A stretch of DNA of 64,000 bases from Closterium sp. NIES-65 (lineage: Eukaryota > Streptophyta > Zygnematophyceae > Desmidiales > Closteriaceae). This document shows positions 42,777 through 55,582 of this stretch, piece after piece. Every line of letters begins with the position of its first letter. Position 1 is the stretch's first letter. The notes beneath the pieces were generated by a model. That model searched no databases. It saw only the letters and a list, made by a program, of their open reading frames with translations, and was not told the origin of the DNA. Made by a program: the position numbers and the translations under genes. The stretch spans positions 57,501 through 121,500 of the forward strand of contig CANXME010002472.1 of the NCBI GenBank assembly GCA_948144175.1, in the 5' to 3' direction.

Positions 42777-45700
42777 ATGGCACGGCTCACAGCAGAGTAT
42801 GGAGACATCATTTTCTACAATCAAGTGATGGACAAAGGTGCCATGAGACAATTGATTGGCAGATTGATGACATACTTAGGAAGCGAATGTACAGCACAAA
42901 TTTTGGATCAACTCAAGACTTTAGGATTTAGACATGCGACTCAAGCAGGCATTTCATTAGGGATTGATGATTTATTAACCACTCCTTCAAAAACTTGGTT
43001 AATACAAGATGCAGAGCATCAAACATATACATCTGAAGAACAATATCGACGCGGATCTATTCATGCAGTAGAAAAATTACGTCACGTAGTGGAAACATGG
43101 CACACAACGAGTGAATACTTAAAACGGGAAATGAGTTCTCATTTTAGAACTACAGATCCATTAAATCCGGTCCATATGATGTCTTTCTCTGGTGCTAGAG
43201 GCAATGTATCACAAGTACACCAATTAGTAGGTATGCGAGGATTAATGTCAAATCCTCAAGGGAATATTATTGATCTTCCTATACAAAGTAATTTAAGAGA
43301 AGGTTTATCTTTAACCGAATATATAATATCTTGTTATGGTGCACGAAAAGGAGTAGTCGATACTGCTGTACGTACTGCTGATGCAGGATATTTGACACGT
43401 CGTCTTGTCGAAGTTGTGCAACATATAGTAGTTCGTAATCCTGATTGTGAAACTCTTGAAGGAGTACGATTGCGTTCTATACAAGAGCGAAAAACATCTA
43501 GTCCTTTATTGTCTTTACAAGATAGATTAGTAGGACGCATTCTTGCACGTGATGTTTATCTAAATGGTCGTTGTATTGCAGTTCGCAATCAAGATTTGGC
43601 TCCAGATATAGTAAATCGTTTGGTTCTTTCTCACAATGAAATATATGTACGATCTCCTTTGAGTTGCAAAAGCATGCCTAGAGCATGTCAAATGTGTTAT
43701 GGATGGGATTTAAGTTGTGGTAATTTAGTAGAACTTGGTGCTGCGATAGGAATTATTGCAGGTCAATCTATAGGAGAACCTGGAACTCAATTAACTTTAC
43801 GCACTTTTCATACTGGAGGTGTTTTTACTGGAGATGTTGCAGAGCATGTACGAGCACCATTTAATGGGGTAGTTAATTTTTATACAGAGACTCTTCAAGC
43901 TACACGTAATCGTCATGGACGACCTGCATGGACTTGTCCCGAAGCTTTATCAGTTATAATAGAAGATGGCACAAATAAAAGACATATCTTAAATGTACCT
44001 CAATATAGTTTACTTCTTGTCAGAAATCATCAATATGTACAAGCTAGACAAATTATCGCAGAAGTTCGTGCAAGTACAGCTCCTTTAAAAGAAAAAATAG
44101 AAAAAGATATATATTGTGGTATAGAAGGAGAAGTCTTCTATGAATACACAGGTCTTCACGCATATTCTTTAAAACAACGAAAGCTTCTAGCATTAAGTTC
44201 TTTTCAAACCCGTCTTAGCTTATGGTTAGAATTCACTTCTCTTAGTACTTATTTAAGTCCGATTGTCGATAAGACTAGTTATATATGGATTTTTTCAGGT
44301 AGATTGACTGAATTTTCAGGTATTAATCTTTCTTTCTTATATAAAGTACAAGATTATATTCAAGCTGACTTACCTATAGGAAAAAATAATTATGTTGTTA
44401 CTCAATACAAGTCCTTTTTTCCTCCTTTTGAATATCGACAACGATTGTCTTTTCATACCTCAAAAATTCGAGAAAATATTTTTAATAAACATACTGGTTT
44501 TTTATATCTTACAAGTGCAGATGACAAATGCATTCTGACTTTATCAGCAGTAGATCAATTTCACATAACCATTGATGATTATGATAAGACACTTGTAACC
44601 AATACGTATCGATATCCATGCGGAAATACTTCGTTAGAATATTATAAAAAAATTTCTCATGATCTTTTTTCTTATACGAAGAAGCATATGGGAAATAAGC
44701 AAAAGATTCTTCTTATATCTTATTTATCGAATTTATTTTCTAATGTAGGTTTACTAGGCCAATTCCATACTTTATTCGAAAGACTTAATATTTCATCTTT
44801 AAAAAGATTTAGTAATTTGATTCAATATGATTTGGCCAATAAATACGAACTTTTATCTTTTCAAAAAATTTTCCCTAAAATCCAAGATTTCTCAAAAGAT
44901 TTTGTTTGCAATACAAATTTTTTTGTTCACCAAAACGAGAATGTTTATAAAATAAAAACAAACATTCTTCCTCTCTCTTTGCTACATTGGATGACTTCAC
45001 TTTGTTTCAATAAACTTCTTACCAAACCACAACCGCTCTTAGCACAATCTATATGTAAAGGTGTAAGTACATTAGCTTATGGTATGTTACCTGAATCAGG
45101 ACATATAGTAGGTGTGTCTGAAAGTTCTATAACTATTCGATTAGCAAAACTTTATTTAGTACCTGCAGGTACTGTAGTACATGCTTATCATAAACAGGTG
45201 ATCCACGAAGGAGATACTTTAATTACTTTTGCATACGAAAGGCTTAAAGCAAGTGATATTATTCAAGGACTTCCAAAAGCTGAACAACTTTTAGAAGCTA
45301 GGATAGGAAATCAAGTAGTAGTTCATTTGCATATGCGTTTCGAATATTTAGTAGGCCGTATTAAAGAAAATCTTCGTAATTACGTTGGTAGTCTTTCCCA
45401 GATGGATCTAATGTTATCTCAAGCATCTGTCAATAGAGCGAGGAAAGCTTTAGAATATAGTCAAATTGAAACTGTAGATCAAATTCAAAAAGTATATTTA
45501 TCTCAAGGAGTATATATTTCAGATAAACATGTAGAAGTTATTGTAAGACAAATGAGCTCTAAAGTTGTCATTGTTGAAAATACTGATCTTACAGCTTTTT
45601 CACCCAAAACAGTTATAAGAACGGCGTATCCTTATGATGCGATAGGAGTCTTTTTCCCTGGTGAATTAATGGATATTGCAAAAGCAGAAAGAATGAATCG

Positions 45701-46202
45701 TGTACTTCATAAACCTTTGCCCTGTAAACCTGTATTACTTGGAATTACCAAAGCGTCACTTAATACAAATAGTTTTTTATCAGAAGCTAGTTTTGAAAGA
45801 ACAATTACAGTTCTTAGTAGATCTGCAATTCAGGGGAGAATGGATTGGCTGAAAGGATTGAAAGAAAATGTCTTATTGAGTAACATGATACCAGCAGGGA
45901 CAGGTTGTAAACAGGTTAATTTAGAAGCTATTCTTTATCAAAAGAAGCAATTTCATTTTAAAAATAATTACAATGGGGTATTAAATTCAAGATATCAGCA
46001 TATTTTTTGTCTATACAAACCATTAATAAAAAAAAGAGATTGGATGCATACATATTTAAGTAATATGTCACAATCGAAAGCAGGCCAAGAAAGTAAAAAT
46101 ATATTTTTCAATCGTCTTCCGAAGAATTCGGTTTCTATAAAAAAAATGAAAGAATATAAGATTTTATCACCCTTAAACTTTTTAATAAAAAATAGAAAAT
46201 AA
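42777..46202 (+). CDS. rpoC2: Plastid RNA polymerase beta'' subunit, right copy
   Basis: Identical 1141-residue mirror of 24852-28277. ATGGAGG at 42762-42768 supplies a strong ribosome binding site 8 bases before the ATG; the ATG within it is in another frame position and is not the start. Confidence 0.96.
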   Translation: MARLTAEYGDIIFYNQVMDKGAMRQLIGRLMTYLGSECTAQILDQLKTLGFRHATQAGISLGIDDLLTTPSKTWLIQDAEHQTYTSEEQYRRGSIHAVEKLRHVVETWHTTSEYLKREMSSHFRTTDPLNPVHMMSFSGARGNVSQVHQLVGMRGLMSNPQGNIIDLPIQSNLREGLSLTEYIISCYGARKGVVDTAVRTADAGYLTRRLVEVVQHIVVRNPDCETLEGVRLRSIQERKTSSPLLSLQDRLVGRILARDVYLNGRCIAVRNQDLAPDIVNRLVLSHNEIYVRSPLSCKSMPRACQMCYGWDLSCGNLVELGAAIGIIAGQSIGEPGTQLTLRTFHTGGVFTGDVAEHVRAPFNGVVNFYTETLQATRNRHGRPAWTCPEALSVIIEDGTNKRHILNVPQYSLLLVRNHQYVQARQIIAEVRASTAPLKEKIEKDIYCGIEGEVFYEYTGLHAYSLKQRKLLALSSFQTRLSLWLEFTSLSTYLSPIVDKTSYIWIFSGRLTEFSGINLSFLYKVQDYIQADLPIGKNNYVVTQYKSFFPPFEYRQRLSFHTSKIRENIFNKHTGFLYLTSADDKCILTLSAVDQFHITIDDYDKTLVTNTYRYPCGNTSLEYYKKISHDLFSYTKKHMGNKQKILLISYLSNLFSNVGLLGQFHTLFERLNISSLKRFSNLIQYDLANKYELLSFQKIFPKIQDFSKDFVCNTNFFVHQNENVYKIKTNILPLSLLHWMTSLCFNKLLTKPQPLLAQSICKGVSTLAYGMLPESGHIVGVSESSITIRLAKLYLVPAGTVVHAYHKQVIHEGDTLITFAYERLKASDIIQGLPKAEQLLEARIGNQVVVHLHMRFEYLVGRIKENLRNYVGSLSQMDLMLSQASVNRARKALEYSQIETVDQIQKVYLSQGVYISDKHVEVIVRQMSSKVVIVENTDLTAFSPKTVIRTAYPYDAIGVFFPGELMDIAKAERMNRVLHKPLPCKPVLLGITKASLNTNSFLSEASFERTITVLSRSAIQGRMDWLKGLKENVLLSNMIPAGTGCKQVNLEAILYQKKQFHFKNNYNGVLNSRYQHIFCLYKPLIKKRDWMHTYLSNMSQSKAGQESKNIFFNRLPKNSVSIKKMKEYKILSPLNFLIKNRK

Positions 46203-46589
46203 AAGAATCCACAACGTAGAGAAAAACTATTATGACTTTTTATATGGACATTTTTGTGTTGTATAGAAATATGACTTGTATCTCAAATAATGAAATTCTC
46301 TTTTTCTAAAGAATATATTAGAAATATTCCTATATTCTTTTGACCACTAGGAAATAACCGAATTTTTTCTTATTATTCTTATCGTTCAATTAATGATTGA
46401 ATTGTAATTAAGTCCTCATGTCATATAAAAAATTATTACGGAATTTTATCTTGATTATAATGTTTTCTTTTAACTAGTTCGAAACCATGTAAAAAAACGT
46501 AATACAGATTTTCCTGAGAATAGATAATAGATACTATTTTTCATGGAGATTAAACTTATTAGCGCTTGAGTAATCAAAAAATTTTTCTT

Positions 46590-47291
46590 ATGAAAGAAGG
46601 ACAATGGAATATTAATTTAGAAGATATGATGGAAGCTGGGGTTCATTTTGGTCATCAAGCTCGGAAGTGGAATCCCAAGATGGCACCCTATATTTTTACA
46701 AAACGAAGAGGCATTCACATTCTTCATATTTTTAAAACAGCACGCCTATTATCTGAAGCATGTGATTTGGTAGCTAATGCAGCATATAACGGCAAGCAAT
46801 TTCTTATAGTTGGTACTAAATATCAAGCTGCTGATCTTGTAGCTTCAGCTGCTCAAAGGGCACGATGCCATTATGTTAATCAAAAATGGTTAGGGGGTAT
46901 GTTGACTAATTGGTCAACAATTGAAACCCGACTAACAAGATTCAAACAACTGGAAGAAAAAGAAAAAGCAGGGATACTTAATCAACTTCCAAAAAAAGAA
47001 GCAGCTGTTCTTAAAAGACAACTTAATCAATTACGTAAATACTTAGATGGCATTAAGTATATGACACGATTGCCAGACATAGTTATCATTATTGATCAAC
47101 AACAAGAAGCTACTGCTATTCAAGAATGCATTAAATTAGGTATCCCAACTATTTGTTTAGTAGATAGTGATTGTGATCCTGATTTAACTGATATGCCTAT
47201 TCCAGCAAACGACGATGCTAGGTCTTCTATTCGATGGATACTAGACAAATTAACCAATGCAATTAAAGAAGGGCGAAATAGAAAGAATTGA
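46590..47291 (+). CDS. rps2: 30S ribosomal protein S2, right copy
   Basis: Mirror of 23763-24464; 233 residues from the ATG at 46590. An in-frame TTG at 46566 is the only way to lengthen it, and family alignment from memory does not call for that. Confidence 0.96.
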   Translation: MKEGQWNINLEDMMEAGVHFGHQARKWNPKMAPYIFTKRRGIHILHIFKTARLLSEACDLVANAAYNGKQFLIVGTKYQAADLVASAAQRARCHYVNQKWLGGMLTNWSTIETRLTRFKQLEEKEKAGILNQLPKKEAAVLKRQLNQLRKYLDGIKYMTRLPDIVIIIDQQQEATAIQECIKLGIPTICLVDSDCDPDLTDMPIPANDDARSSIRWILDKLTNAIKEGRNRKN

Positions 47292-47711
47292 TTCTATTAA
47301 AGAATTCTATTATATATATTTTGGAAATTAATTGAAATATCTTTACTCTTTCGATCTATTTATTGGGATGAGACAATCTGCTTTTTCATTTTCTTCTGGT
47401 TTACCTTAGATATATAAAAGATCTATCTACATCAAAAGACGATAGGAAGCAAGTGAATAGTAGTCTATGTATAAATAGTTCTTATATATACTATTTATTA
47501 CATGTTCTAAAACAAAACCTCAGGGAAGCACGAAGTGCTTTGACAGCCATTGGTTCGAAGGAGCATTGATTACAATAAATCTATTAGAACTGAACTGATG
47601 GTTATTTTGAATTGAAAAAAGCCATGTAAGAGTTCAAGCTAGATCATTGCTAAAAAAATATTCAAAAACGAAATTATTTAAAGCTTATAACACAATTATT
47701 AACAAAGCAAT

Positions 47712-48458
47712 ATGTATACCACAGGGGTTTCTATTGACAGTTTCAATGCTTTGTATCAGATTTCTGGAGTAGAAGTTGGCCAACATTTATATTGGCAAAT
47801 AGGTGATTTTCAAGTTCACGCACAAGTATTAATAACTTCTTGGATTGTTATTGCTATTCTACTAGCAGTAGCTTTTTTGGGTACTCGTAAATTAGAAACT
47901 GTACCTAATGGTCCTCAAAATTTTGTAGAATATGTTTTGGAATTTATCCGAGATTTAGCTAGAACACAGATTGGAGAAGAAGAATATCGTTCATGGGTAC
48001 CATTTGTTGGTACTATGTTCTTGTTTATTTTTGTTTGTAATTGGTCTGGTGCTCTTTTCCCTTGGAGAGTTATTGAACTTCCACACGGAGAGTTGGCTGC
48101 ACCCACAAATGACATTAACACAACCGTAGCTTTAGCTCTTTTAACCTCAGTTGCATATTTTTATGCCGGTTTGCATAAAAGAGGATTAAGTTATTTTGGT
48201 AAATATATCCAACCTACTCCAGTTCTTCTTCCAATTAATATATTGGAAGATTTCACAAAACCTCTTTCATTGAGTTTCCGTTTATTTGGAAACATACTTG
48301 CAGATGAATTGGTTGTGGCTGTACTAGTTTCTTTAGTACCTTTAGTTGTTCCTGTTCCTATGATGTTTCTAGGTTTGTTCACAAGTGCTATCCAAGCATT
48401 AATTTTTGCTACTTTAGCAGCAGCTTACATAGGTGAATCTATGGAAGGACATCATTAA
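47712..48458 (+). CDS. atpI: ATP synthase CF0 subunit a (IV), right copy
   Basis: Identical 248-residue mirror of 22596-23342, with the essential Arg190 retained. It ends 85 bases before its own copy of the 3' hairpin (48543-48600). Confidence 0.97.
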   Translation: MYTTGVSIDSFNALYQISGVEVGQHLYWQIGDFQVHAQVLITSWIVIAILLAVAFLGTRKLETVPNGPQNFVEYVLEFIRDLARTQIGEEEYRSWVPFVGTMFLFIFVCNWSGALFPWRVIELPHGELAAPTNDINTTVALALLTSVAYFYAGLHKRGLSYFGKYIQPTPVLLPINILEDFTKPLSLSFRLFGNILADELVVAVLVSLVPLVVPVPMMFLGLFTSAIQALIFATLAAAYIGESMEGHH

Positions 48459-48542
48459 CTTCCTTTTTTTTTCTAAAAAAGAAGTATGATTCCTTGTTAA
48501 GGGTCTTTCTGTTAATATATAGATCACTATCTTGAATAAATT

Positions 48543-48600
48543 ATCTATTTTACTTATGTTGCTAGCATTTGAACATGCTAGTCATATAAGTAAAATAGAT
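48543..48600. terminator. atpI 3' hairpin, right copy
   Basis: Mirror of 22454-22511; the outer stem pairs 48543-48557 with 48586-48600. Confidence 0.7.
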
Positions 48601-48604
48601 ATCG

Positions 48605-48793
48605 ATGTATATAGAATGGCCACTGTGTTCTATGCCTTCCTTCTCTGAAGAAATATTTGGTGATTTACCTAAGTATTTCATCTATCTTTTGTGCATCATT
48701 ATCAATGTTTTTTTTCTTAGTGATAAATTTGTTTTTTGTGTTTTTATGATTTTCTTGCAATGGTTATTACATAAGCAACCACCAAATTCTTGA
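48605..48793 (+). CDS. Hypothetical 62-residue membrane protein, right copy
   Basis: Mirror of 22261-22449, identical. It begins 4 bases after the atpI hairpin, so if expressed it would depend on read-through or a promoter inside the stem. Not recognised; could be a chance frame. Confidence 0.25.
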   Translation: MYIEWPLCSMPSFSEEIFGDLPKYFIYLLCIIINVFFLSDKFVFCVFMIFLQWLLHKQPPNS

Positions 48794-49144
48794 AGCTGTA
48801 CTAACATATATTTTTTTAAAAGTATTTTTATTGTGCAGAAGAGTTATAGAAAAAAAATCTCTTATTACGAAAATCCTTTGTATTTTTTCATTGCAAAACC
48901 TTTCTGGGAATATATGATAAATGACTTCCGAATCGATTACTCTATTTCTGCTATTGAGTATTCATTTATTTGCTATATTTTTTTCCACTACTATTTATAA
49001 TATATAGTTAACAATCTAGTAAAAGAATATTGTGTTGTATCAAGCAGTTCATTGGTTCATTTTCTTATTGACTAGATATTTACTACAGTTTTGAACACAA
49101 CTGAAAAGTATAGTTGTTTTATAATTCTAATATAATTTATTAAT

Positions 49145-50128
49145 ATGGCAGAAATGTTATTATTTGAAGCTCTTCGTGAAGGTTTACAAGAAGAGATGGA
49201 TAGAGATCCCAGAGTCTTAGTTATGGGAGAAGATGTAGGACACTATGGGGGATCTTACAAGGTAACAAAAGGATTGGCTGAAAAATACGGTGATTGGAGA
49301 CTCTTAGATACACCTATTGCAGAAAATAGTTTTACTGGGATAGCGATAGGTGCTGCTATGACAGGTTTAAGGCCTGTAGTAGAAGGAATGAACATGGGGT
49401 TTTTGTTATTAGCTTTTAATCAAATTGCTAACAACGCTGGTATGTTACATTATACTTCAGGAGCAAATTTTACTATACCTATAGTAATTCGTGGACCTGG
49501 AGGAGTCGGAAGACAATTAGGTGCAGAACATTCTCAACGATTAGAGTCTTACTTCCAAGCTGTTCCAGGATTACAAATGGTTGCTTGTTCAACTCCAACA
49601 AATGCTAAAGGATTAATTAAGTCAGCTATTAGAAGTGAAAATCCAGTTATTTTATTCGAACATGTTCTTTTATACAATCTGAAGGAAGTTCTTCCAGATG
49701 AAGAGTATTTAATTTGTTTAGAAAAAGCAGAAGTAGTTCGTCCTGGAAAAGATATAACTATTCTTACATACTCACGTATGAGACATCATGTCATGCAAGC
49801 TGCTAAGAGCTTGGTTTATAAAGGCTATGATCCTGAAATTATAGATATTGTATCTCTTAAACCTTTTGATTTAGGAACTATTGCTACGTCCGTTCGTAAG
49901 ACTCATAAAGTATTGATAGTTGAAGAATGTATGAGAACCGGAGGTATTGGTGCTTCTCTTAGAGCCGCTCTTATGGAACACCTATTCGATTATCTTGATG
50001 CTCCTATTGCATGTCTTTCATCACAAGATGTACCTACTCCTTATAGTGGTCCTTTAGAAGAACTAACAATTATTCAACCACCTCAAATTGTACAAGCTGT
50101 AGAACAAATTTGTGGACTAGACAATTGA
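49145..50128 (+). CDS. odpB: Pyruvate dehydrogenase E1 beta subunit, right copy
   Basis: Identical 327-residue mirror of 20926-21909, intact. The leader lacks an obvious ribosome binding site (ATTTATTAAT before the ATG), as in the left copy. Confidence 0.94.
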   Translation: MAEMLLFEALREGLQEEMDRDPRVLVMGEDVGHYGGSYKVTKGLAEKYGDWRLLDTPIAENSFTGIAIGAAMTGLRPVVEGMNMGFLLLAFNQIANNAGMLHYTSGANFTIPIVIRGPGGVGRQLGAEHSQRLESYFQAVPGLQMVACSTPTNAKGLIKSAIRSENPVILFEHVLLYNLKEVLPDEEYLICLEKAEVVRPGKDITILTYSRMRHHVMQAAKSLVYKGYDPEIIDIVSLKPFDLGTIATSVRKTHKVLIVEECMRTGGIGASLRAALMEHLFDYLDAPIACLSSQDVPTPYSGPLEELTIIQPPQIVQAVEQICGLDN

Positions 50129-50233
50129 TTCTCAAAAGAATGATTGTCATTCGTTTTTATGATGCTTTAGAAAGAAAAATCATATGATAATGACAATTCA
50201 AGTCGAGTTTAAGTTTTTTTTCGTGAAGAATTG

Positions 50234-50293
50234 AATTCAATTCAATTCAATTCAATTCAATTCAATTCAATTCAATTCAATTCAATTCAATTC
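50234..50293. repeat. Pentanucleotide microsatellite, right copy
   Basis: Twelve AATTC units (the complement of GAATT), equal in number to the left copy at 20761-20820, with the same flanking hairpin at 50294-50339. Confidence 0.95.
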
Positions 50294-50630
50294 AATTGAT
50301 GGAATTTATTCTTCTAGATCAGAATAAATTCCATCAATTCAAAAAGATCTTCATTAGAAGATCTTAAATAGAACAAATTAAACTAAATAATTTTTAAAGT
50401 AAAAATGAATACTTTAAGAAACCAAATGTTTTTTTTGAGATTTTTTTTTCTATATATTCATCAAAAAATTTTTTTTTGAATTTTCTTGACATTTGACAAA
50501 ACGATTTCGATCCATCCAGAGCGTGATTTATTTTGTAATATAATCACGTAAAGATATAACAAGAAAAAAAAAGATGGATAGTACCATAAAAGTTGTATGT
50601 ACCCAAACACAGGTCAAAATCCTCCTTCCT

Positions 50631-51586
50631 TTAATTAATTGTATGCATTTGTTCAAAAACTCCTGCTTTCTGTAAAATGTGACTGACTGTATCTGTAGGT
50701 TGAGCACCATTTCGTAAGAAAGTTAGGATTGACGGAATATCTAATTGAGTTTGATCCTTTCTAGGATCATAAAATCCTACTTCTTTAAGCGCCTTTCCTT
50801 CTCTGCGACATCTTGCATCAATAGCTATAATTCTGTAAGTAGGTTATTGGGATAGGTAAAGTAGTTTCCCCCCCATGAACCGAACATGATTTTTTCAAGT
50901 CATACGGCTCTAGTAATGGAGATCATTTTTATACTCACACAAAACAGAATCCTTTATGTGGAATAGATAATGAGATTATTTTTTTCTAATGGATATCTCA
51001 TTTAACGACCAGGACATTTCTTTATAAACAGCATTACATATATCTCATTTCTATTCACAGAACCTATGATGTTAATAGCAATGTTAATTAGTCACACCTA
51101 ACATCATCTGATATTTCTTGAGTAATCTTTTTTCCACAATTAAGTGGATTTTACTCGTTCACACACATTGGTCTATTAAAAAATCTTTAGGTCTATCAAA
51201 ATCTCTGGTGGTTCATTACATTTTTTTAACTAAATAAAACAACATATTAGTTATATACCACTACTAATCTATCTATTTTGTTATTAGCTTACCATGTATA
51301 TAACGATATTTTTTTTTGCAATTCGTATTTTTTTTCTCGTTAAAACATAGGCTCACAAAGTTTTTTATATTCAAAAATATTGACCATAGATTAAATTTTT
51401 TTAGAAGGTTTATCAAACCATGCCTAAGTCATAAGATCAGTTTTCTTCTTCAGTTTTCTTCTTTTGAAGTGATCATTTTGACATCTTTTAAGAATTCGAT
51501 GCTGGATTGTTGAATCCAAAACCTATGTTGTGATTTCAAGTCACACGCTGTTTTCTACCATATCTTTTTAAACGTAGTTTAACCAT
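50631..51586 (-). CDS. rps16: 30S ribosomal protein S16, right copy, two exons
   Basis: Mirror of 19468-20423. Exon 1 is 51547-51586 and exon 2 is 50631-50845, with the group II intron at 50846-51546. Product 84 residues, same as the left copy. Confidence 0.94.
50846..51546 (-). other. rps16 group II intron, right copy
   Basis: Mirror of 19508-20208; domain V at 50877-50910. Confidence 0.88.
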
Positions 51587-51781
51587 ATTTTTTTTTAATA
51601 AATATTTATGGTAACCTTCAGGTTATCACGATTTCCGTGCCAATATGTACTACTTTTCTTCAAGTTATATTTCATGCGTTTTTAAGTACTATACTATAAA
51701 AATTCTTGAAATAGGAAATTCTTATATCTTATATGATGCGAATATAAATTTTTCTTTGCAATTTAAGTAGTTTTATGATTT

Positions 51782-51818
51782 CTTTTTTATGCTCTCATTT
51801 CATGAGAGCATAAAAAAG
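51782..51818. terminator. chlB 3' hairpin, right copy
   Basis: Mirror of 19236-19272, 17-bp perfect stem. Confidence 0.75.
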
Positions 51819-51857
51819 CTTCTGATTGTATATATTTAAGCTATAAAAATTTTCTTA

Positions 51858-53393
51858 TTATGCATTTAATGCTTCTTTAGCAGCATACATAACTTCTACA
51901 GTAATTTTTGTCATACCATTTTGTCTTGCGAATTTTTCAGTATTTCTCTTGATTTTGCCTCGTACAAAACCTGGAATTCTGCTTAATTCAGCCTGACTGT
52001 CTGCATCCCAAGCTAGATCACTGTCAGTAGATAGTGATTTTGTAATAACTTCTTTCGTATCATGACCACCAAAAATTTCTAGAAGATGATCTTCCATACC
52101 TAATGTAAAGGAATTATAAACCAAATCAGCTATCTGATTAGTTCCTTCATATCCTAGGAATGGTCTGTAACCAAGAGGAAAATTTTGTATATGGACTGGT
52201 GCAGAAATAACTCCACATGGAATATCAAGACGTTTTCCAATATGGCGTTCCATTTGACTTCCAAAAATTGCTGCTGGTTCTAAACGTGCGATCATATCTC
52301 CTACTTCAGTATGATCATCAGTGATAAGAACTTCATCACAATATCCTTGTACTTGTTCTCTAAACCAATCTCCATCATGTTTAGAATATGTACCTGCACA
52401 TACAACATAGACACCCATTTCTCGGGCTAAGATTTTAGTCATTGCAGCTGCATGAGTAGTGTCACCAAAAACAACAGCTTTTTTCCCAGTTAGGTTTTGA
52501 CAGTCAATTGAACGTGAAAACCAAGCAGCTTGAGAAACAAATCTGGTTTGTTGATCAATATAAGGCTCGTAATCAACTTTTTGACCTACAGGAGCCAATT
52601 TATTGATGTGTGCTTGAATTTCGCGGATACATTCAGCTGTACCAACTATTCCCATAGGAGTAGTTGCAACATAAGGCATACCAAATTCTTTTTCTAAATA
52701 TAAAGCTGTCATTAATCCCACTTCACGATATGGAACAAGATTTAACCAAGCTTTTGGTAAATTACGTAAATTTTCTACAGAACCACCTTCTGGAATAACT
52801 TCATTTACTTTGATTCCTAAATCTTGTAATAATCTCTTTAATTCTCTGCAGTCGTGTTGATTATGAAAACCTAAAGTAAATATACCAATAATGTTAACGG
52901 AAGGTACATCTGTGATAGTTTGATTTAAGGTGCCTTGTCTTCTAGCTTTATCAAGATAATATCGGACTACTTGTTCTAATGTACGATCTGCTGCTTGTAA
53001 TTCATTTACACGATAATGATTAACATCTGCTAGAATAACATCAGATTGAGATGCCATAGATGCTCTATCTACAAAGTTTTGTAGATCTTCTTGTAAAATA
53101 CTAGAAGTACATGTTGGAGTTAATACAATTAGATCTGGACGTTCTTCTTTGTCTTTACGAGTAATGTTTTCTACTACTTTCTCCTGAGATCCACGCGCTA
53201 ATACATGACGATCTACTATGCTAGCAGTTACAGGAGTAAAATCTCTTTCTCTTTCTAACATAGAACGCATAACATTGAAATAATCATCTCCTAATGGAGC
53301 ATGCATAATTGCATGTACATTCTTAAAAGAACTTGCTACGCGAAGAGTACCAATATGAGCTGGCCCAGCATACATCCAATAAGCTAGTTTCAT
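51858..53393 (-). CDS. chlB: Light-independent protochlorophyllide reductase subunit B, right copy
   Basis: Identical 511-residue mirror of 17661-19196, with Asp36 retained. It is divergent from psbK, with trnQ between. Confidence 0.97.
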   Translation of the reverse strand: MKLAYWMYAGPAHIGTLRVASSFKNVHAIMHAPLGDDYFNVMRSMLERERDFTPVTASIVDRHVLARGSQEKVVENITRKDKEERPDLIVLTPTCTSSILQEDLQNFVDRASMASQSDVILADVNHYRVNELQAADRTLEQVVRYYLDKARRQGTLNQTITDVPSVNIIGIFTLGFHNQHDCRELKRLLQDLGIKVNEVIPEGGSVENLRNLPKAWLNLVPYREVGLMTALYLEKEFGMPYVATTPMGIVGTAECIREIQAHINKLAPVGQKVDYEPYIDQQTRFVSQAAWFSRSIDCQNLTGKKAVVFGDTTHAAAMTKILAREMGVYVVCAGTYSKHDGDWFREQVQGYCDEVLITDDHTEVGDMIARLEPAAIFGSQMERHIGKRLDIPCGVISAPVHIQNFPLGYRPFLGYEGTNQIADLVYNSFTLGMEDHLLEIFGGHDTKEVITKSLSTDSDLAWDADSQAELSRIPGFVRGKIKRNTEKFARQNGMTKITVEVMYAAKEALNA

Positions 53394-53670
53394 GAATCAA
53401 ATCCTCTCTTATCAAATAAATAGGATAACCTGTTATTATTGTACATCACAACGTAATAGGTTGCTATGTTAGAAGTGCGAATTAATAAGTATAAAAAAAT
53501 ATATCGGATAATTTAATTTATTCGGAAAATTTCATTTGTAATGTTTCCTTTTTGTTTTGAAAAGAAAAAATTTATGCATTCTCCTTTTATTAAAAATAAA
53601 AAAAAAGATATCTAAGATGTAGAAGATGTCTAACTGGAAGGAAGATAGTAGAGATTTAGTTTATGTATTG

Positions 53671-53742
53671 CTCAGGCGGAAGGATTCGAACCTCCGAATA
53701 GTGGGGCCAAAACCCATTGCCTTACCACTTGGCTACGCCTGA
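53671..53742 (-). tRNA. trnQ-UUG: tRNA-Gln(UUG), right copy
   Basis: Mirror of 17312-17383; anticodon TTG. Confidence 0.96.
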
Positions 53743-53973
53743 TCTATTCTTGAATAGTAATATAGTTAACCTTATTAAGAAGAAATGTGTCAAGTCAAAG
53801 AATAATTTATTTTGTCAAAAGTAAAATAGAACCTAACTTTACAATCAGTTATGTTATCACCTCTTCCAAGCTGAGAGAAGCTGTAGTAAGATGTGCCATT
53901 GAGTTAGATTTACTTCACGGAGTACCCTATTGGGAACTTCCTGTCGCTTACAGTTACCTATTGGAGAATCCTT

Positions 53974-54120
53974 ATGTTAACCATGTCTACTGCTATGGTA
54001 TTGGCTAAGTTACCTGAAGCATATGCTATCTTTGATCCGATTGTGGATGTTATGCCTGTAATTCCTGTATTTTTCTTATTGTTAGCATTTGTTTGGCAAG
54101 CAGCTGTAAGTTTTCGTTAA
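53974..54120 (+). CDS. psbK: Photosystem II protein K, right copy
   Basis: Mirror of 16934-17080, 48 residues. GGAGA (53963-53967) lies 6-7 bases before the ATG. The 3' hairpin copy is at 54194-54211. Confidence 0.94.
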   Translation: MLTMSTAMVLAKLPEAYAIFDPIVDVMPVIPVFFLLLAFVWQAAVSFR

Positions 54121-54193
54121 TCTTATTCCCTACTGCTCTTGTACAACTTTTTCACTGGAATGTCTATGTCATTCAGTGTAATGTGACCTCAGT

Positions 54194-54211
54194 GGCTCTT
54201 TGAAAAGAGCC
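54194..54211. terminator. psbK 3' hairpin, right copy
   Basis: Mirror of 16843-16860; on this strand a T9 tract follows at about 54228. Confidence 0.6.
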
Positions 54212-54581
54212 TTCTGTGGGCTAGCTCTTTTTTTTTGTATTTTTGATATCTGGTAACATTGTACTAAAAAATGATAATAAATAATCATTTTTTCTAAAGT
54301 TATTTGTCTACAACCAGTAATGAATAGAAGTCTTTCTTTAGACAAAATCATAATTCTCATCTGAAAATCACTAAAATAGTAGTAATCCATGGCTATTATT
54401 GCATTGACAACAATGATTGTTTTATCCCTTCTATTGCATTTATTTATAAATGAATCTGGGTTAATACTAACAAATATGTCAAATAGAATTTGCTATAATA
54501 CATAGATAAAGCTGGATATTCGCAAGCAACCAATTACAACTTCTTACCGACTCTTCAATCTAAGCTAATGCTTAGCATTAG

Positions 54582-54666
54582 GGAGAAATGGCAGAGTGGT
54601 TGATTGTGACGGTCTCGAAAATCGTTTTAGCTTTAGCTAACGAGGGTTCGAATCCCTCTTTCTCCG
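54582..54666 (+). tRNA. trnS-CGA: tRNA-Ser(CGA), right copy
   Basis: Mirror of 16388-16472. On the plus strand the loop is read directly as CTCGAAA between ACGGT and ATCGT. A TATAAT at 54494-54499 is a possible upstream -10 box without a clear -35. Confidence 0.9.
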
Positions 54667-54887
54667 TCAGTCAGGTTGCTAGTCAGATGATTTAGGAATC
54701 TCTAATTGTGTAAGATGTATAGATTTACATATTACAACTACTAATCCAAACAGTACAAGGAAAAGTTCAGATCATGATTTATTCTAATCAATTACTGTTG
54801 TGAAACATATTGTAATATTTTTGTAGTGTTACCATAAAATTTTCCCAATTCTATCTTAGTTCAAGTAATGATTTTGGAGGCTCTTTT

Positions 54888-54998
54888 ATGCTTACCCTTA
54901 AACTATTTGTTTATACAGTGGTTATCTTTTTTGTTTCTCTATTTCTATTTGGCTTCTTATCTAGTGATACTAGCCGTAACCCTGGACGTAAGGAATAA
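54888..54998 (+). CDS. psbI: Photosystem II protein I, right copy
   Basis: Mirror of 16056-16166, 36 residues, with GGAGG at 54876-54880. Confidence 0.96.
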   Translation: MLTLKLFVYTVVIFFVSLFLFGFLSSDTSRNPGRKE

Positions 54999-55059
54999 GC
55001 ATTTATATTGCAAAATAAATGTTTCCAAATGATTTTACAGGGAATATTTTTTTCATAAA

Positions 55060-55147
55060 CGGAGAGAGAGGGATTCGAACCCTCGGTACGTTTGAGTCGT
55101 ACAACGGATTAGCAATCTGTCGCTTTCGACCACTCAGCCATCTCTCC
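55060..55147 (-). tRNA. trnS-GCU: tRNA-Ser(GCU), right copy
   Basis: Mirror of 15907-15994; anticodon GCT. Confidence 0.96.
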
Positions 55148-55483
55148 AACAGTATGCATTTACTGAAGCTAGTCTACCATGTGAATGCAACTAAGTCTAT
55201 GTATTTTTTACAGAAATACATAGGAAACTATGTATTTCATATAAGTAATAAGCAGAAGGTTGACTTAAAAGTTGCTAATGACATTGTTGATGCTAATATT
55301 GAAAAATTTTTTTTTTCTATGTGAAAAAAATTTCGTAGCAAAATTCATGATATTCTGTAAATAAGAAGTATTCTATTCTGATTCATTCAGATGTGTAAGC
55401 GAGGGCGCCCTATGGGCGCACCTGAGGTTAGTACTAAGAATAGACTATTTTAGTTTTCAAAGGAATAACGAATATTTTTAGAT

Positions 55484-55582
55484 TTATCTATATAATTCTT
55501 TTCCTAAGCGTAACGCTAAGATACCTGTTACGAAAGCGCTAACAAGAGCTACAACAATCTCGCTATCAGAAAGTAATGTCAT
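55484..55582 (-). CDS. psaM: Photosystem I subunit M, right copy
   Basis: Mirror of 15472-15570, 32 residues; the alternative upstream ATG is at 55591. Confidence 0.89.
   Translation of the reverse strand: MTLLSDSEIVVALVSAFVTGILALRLGKELYR

Noticed and set aside
53787-54008. 73-codon frame in the psbK leader (mirror 17046-17267)
   Set aside because: It overlaps the psbK start in another frame, has no ribosome binding site I can see and no recognised family; psbK itself explains the conserved sequence.
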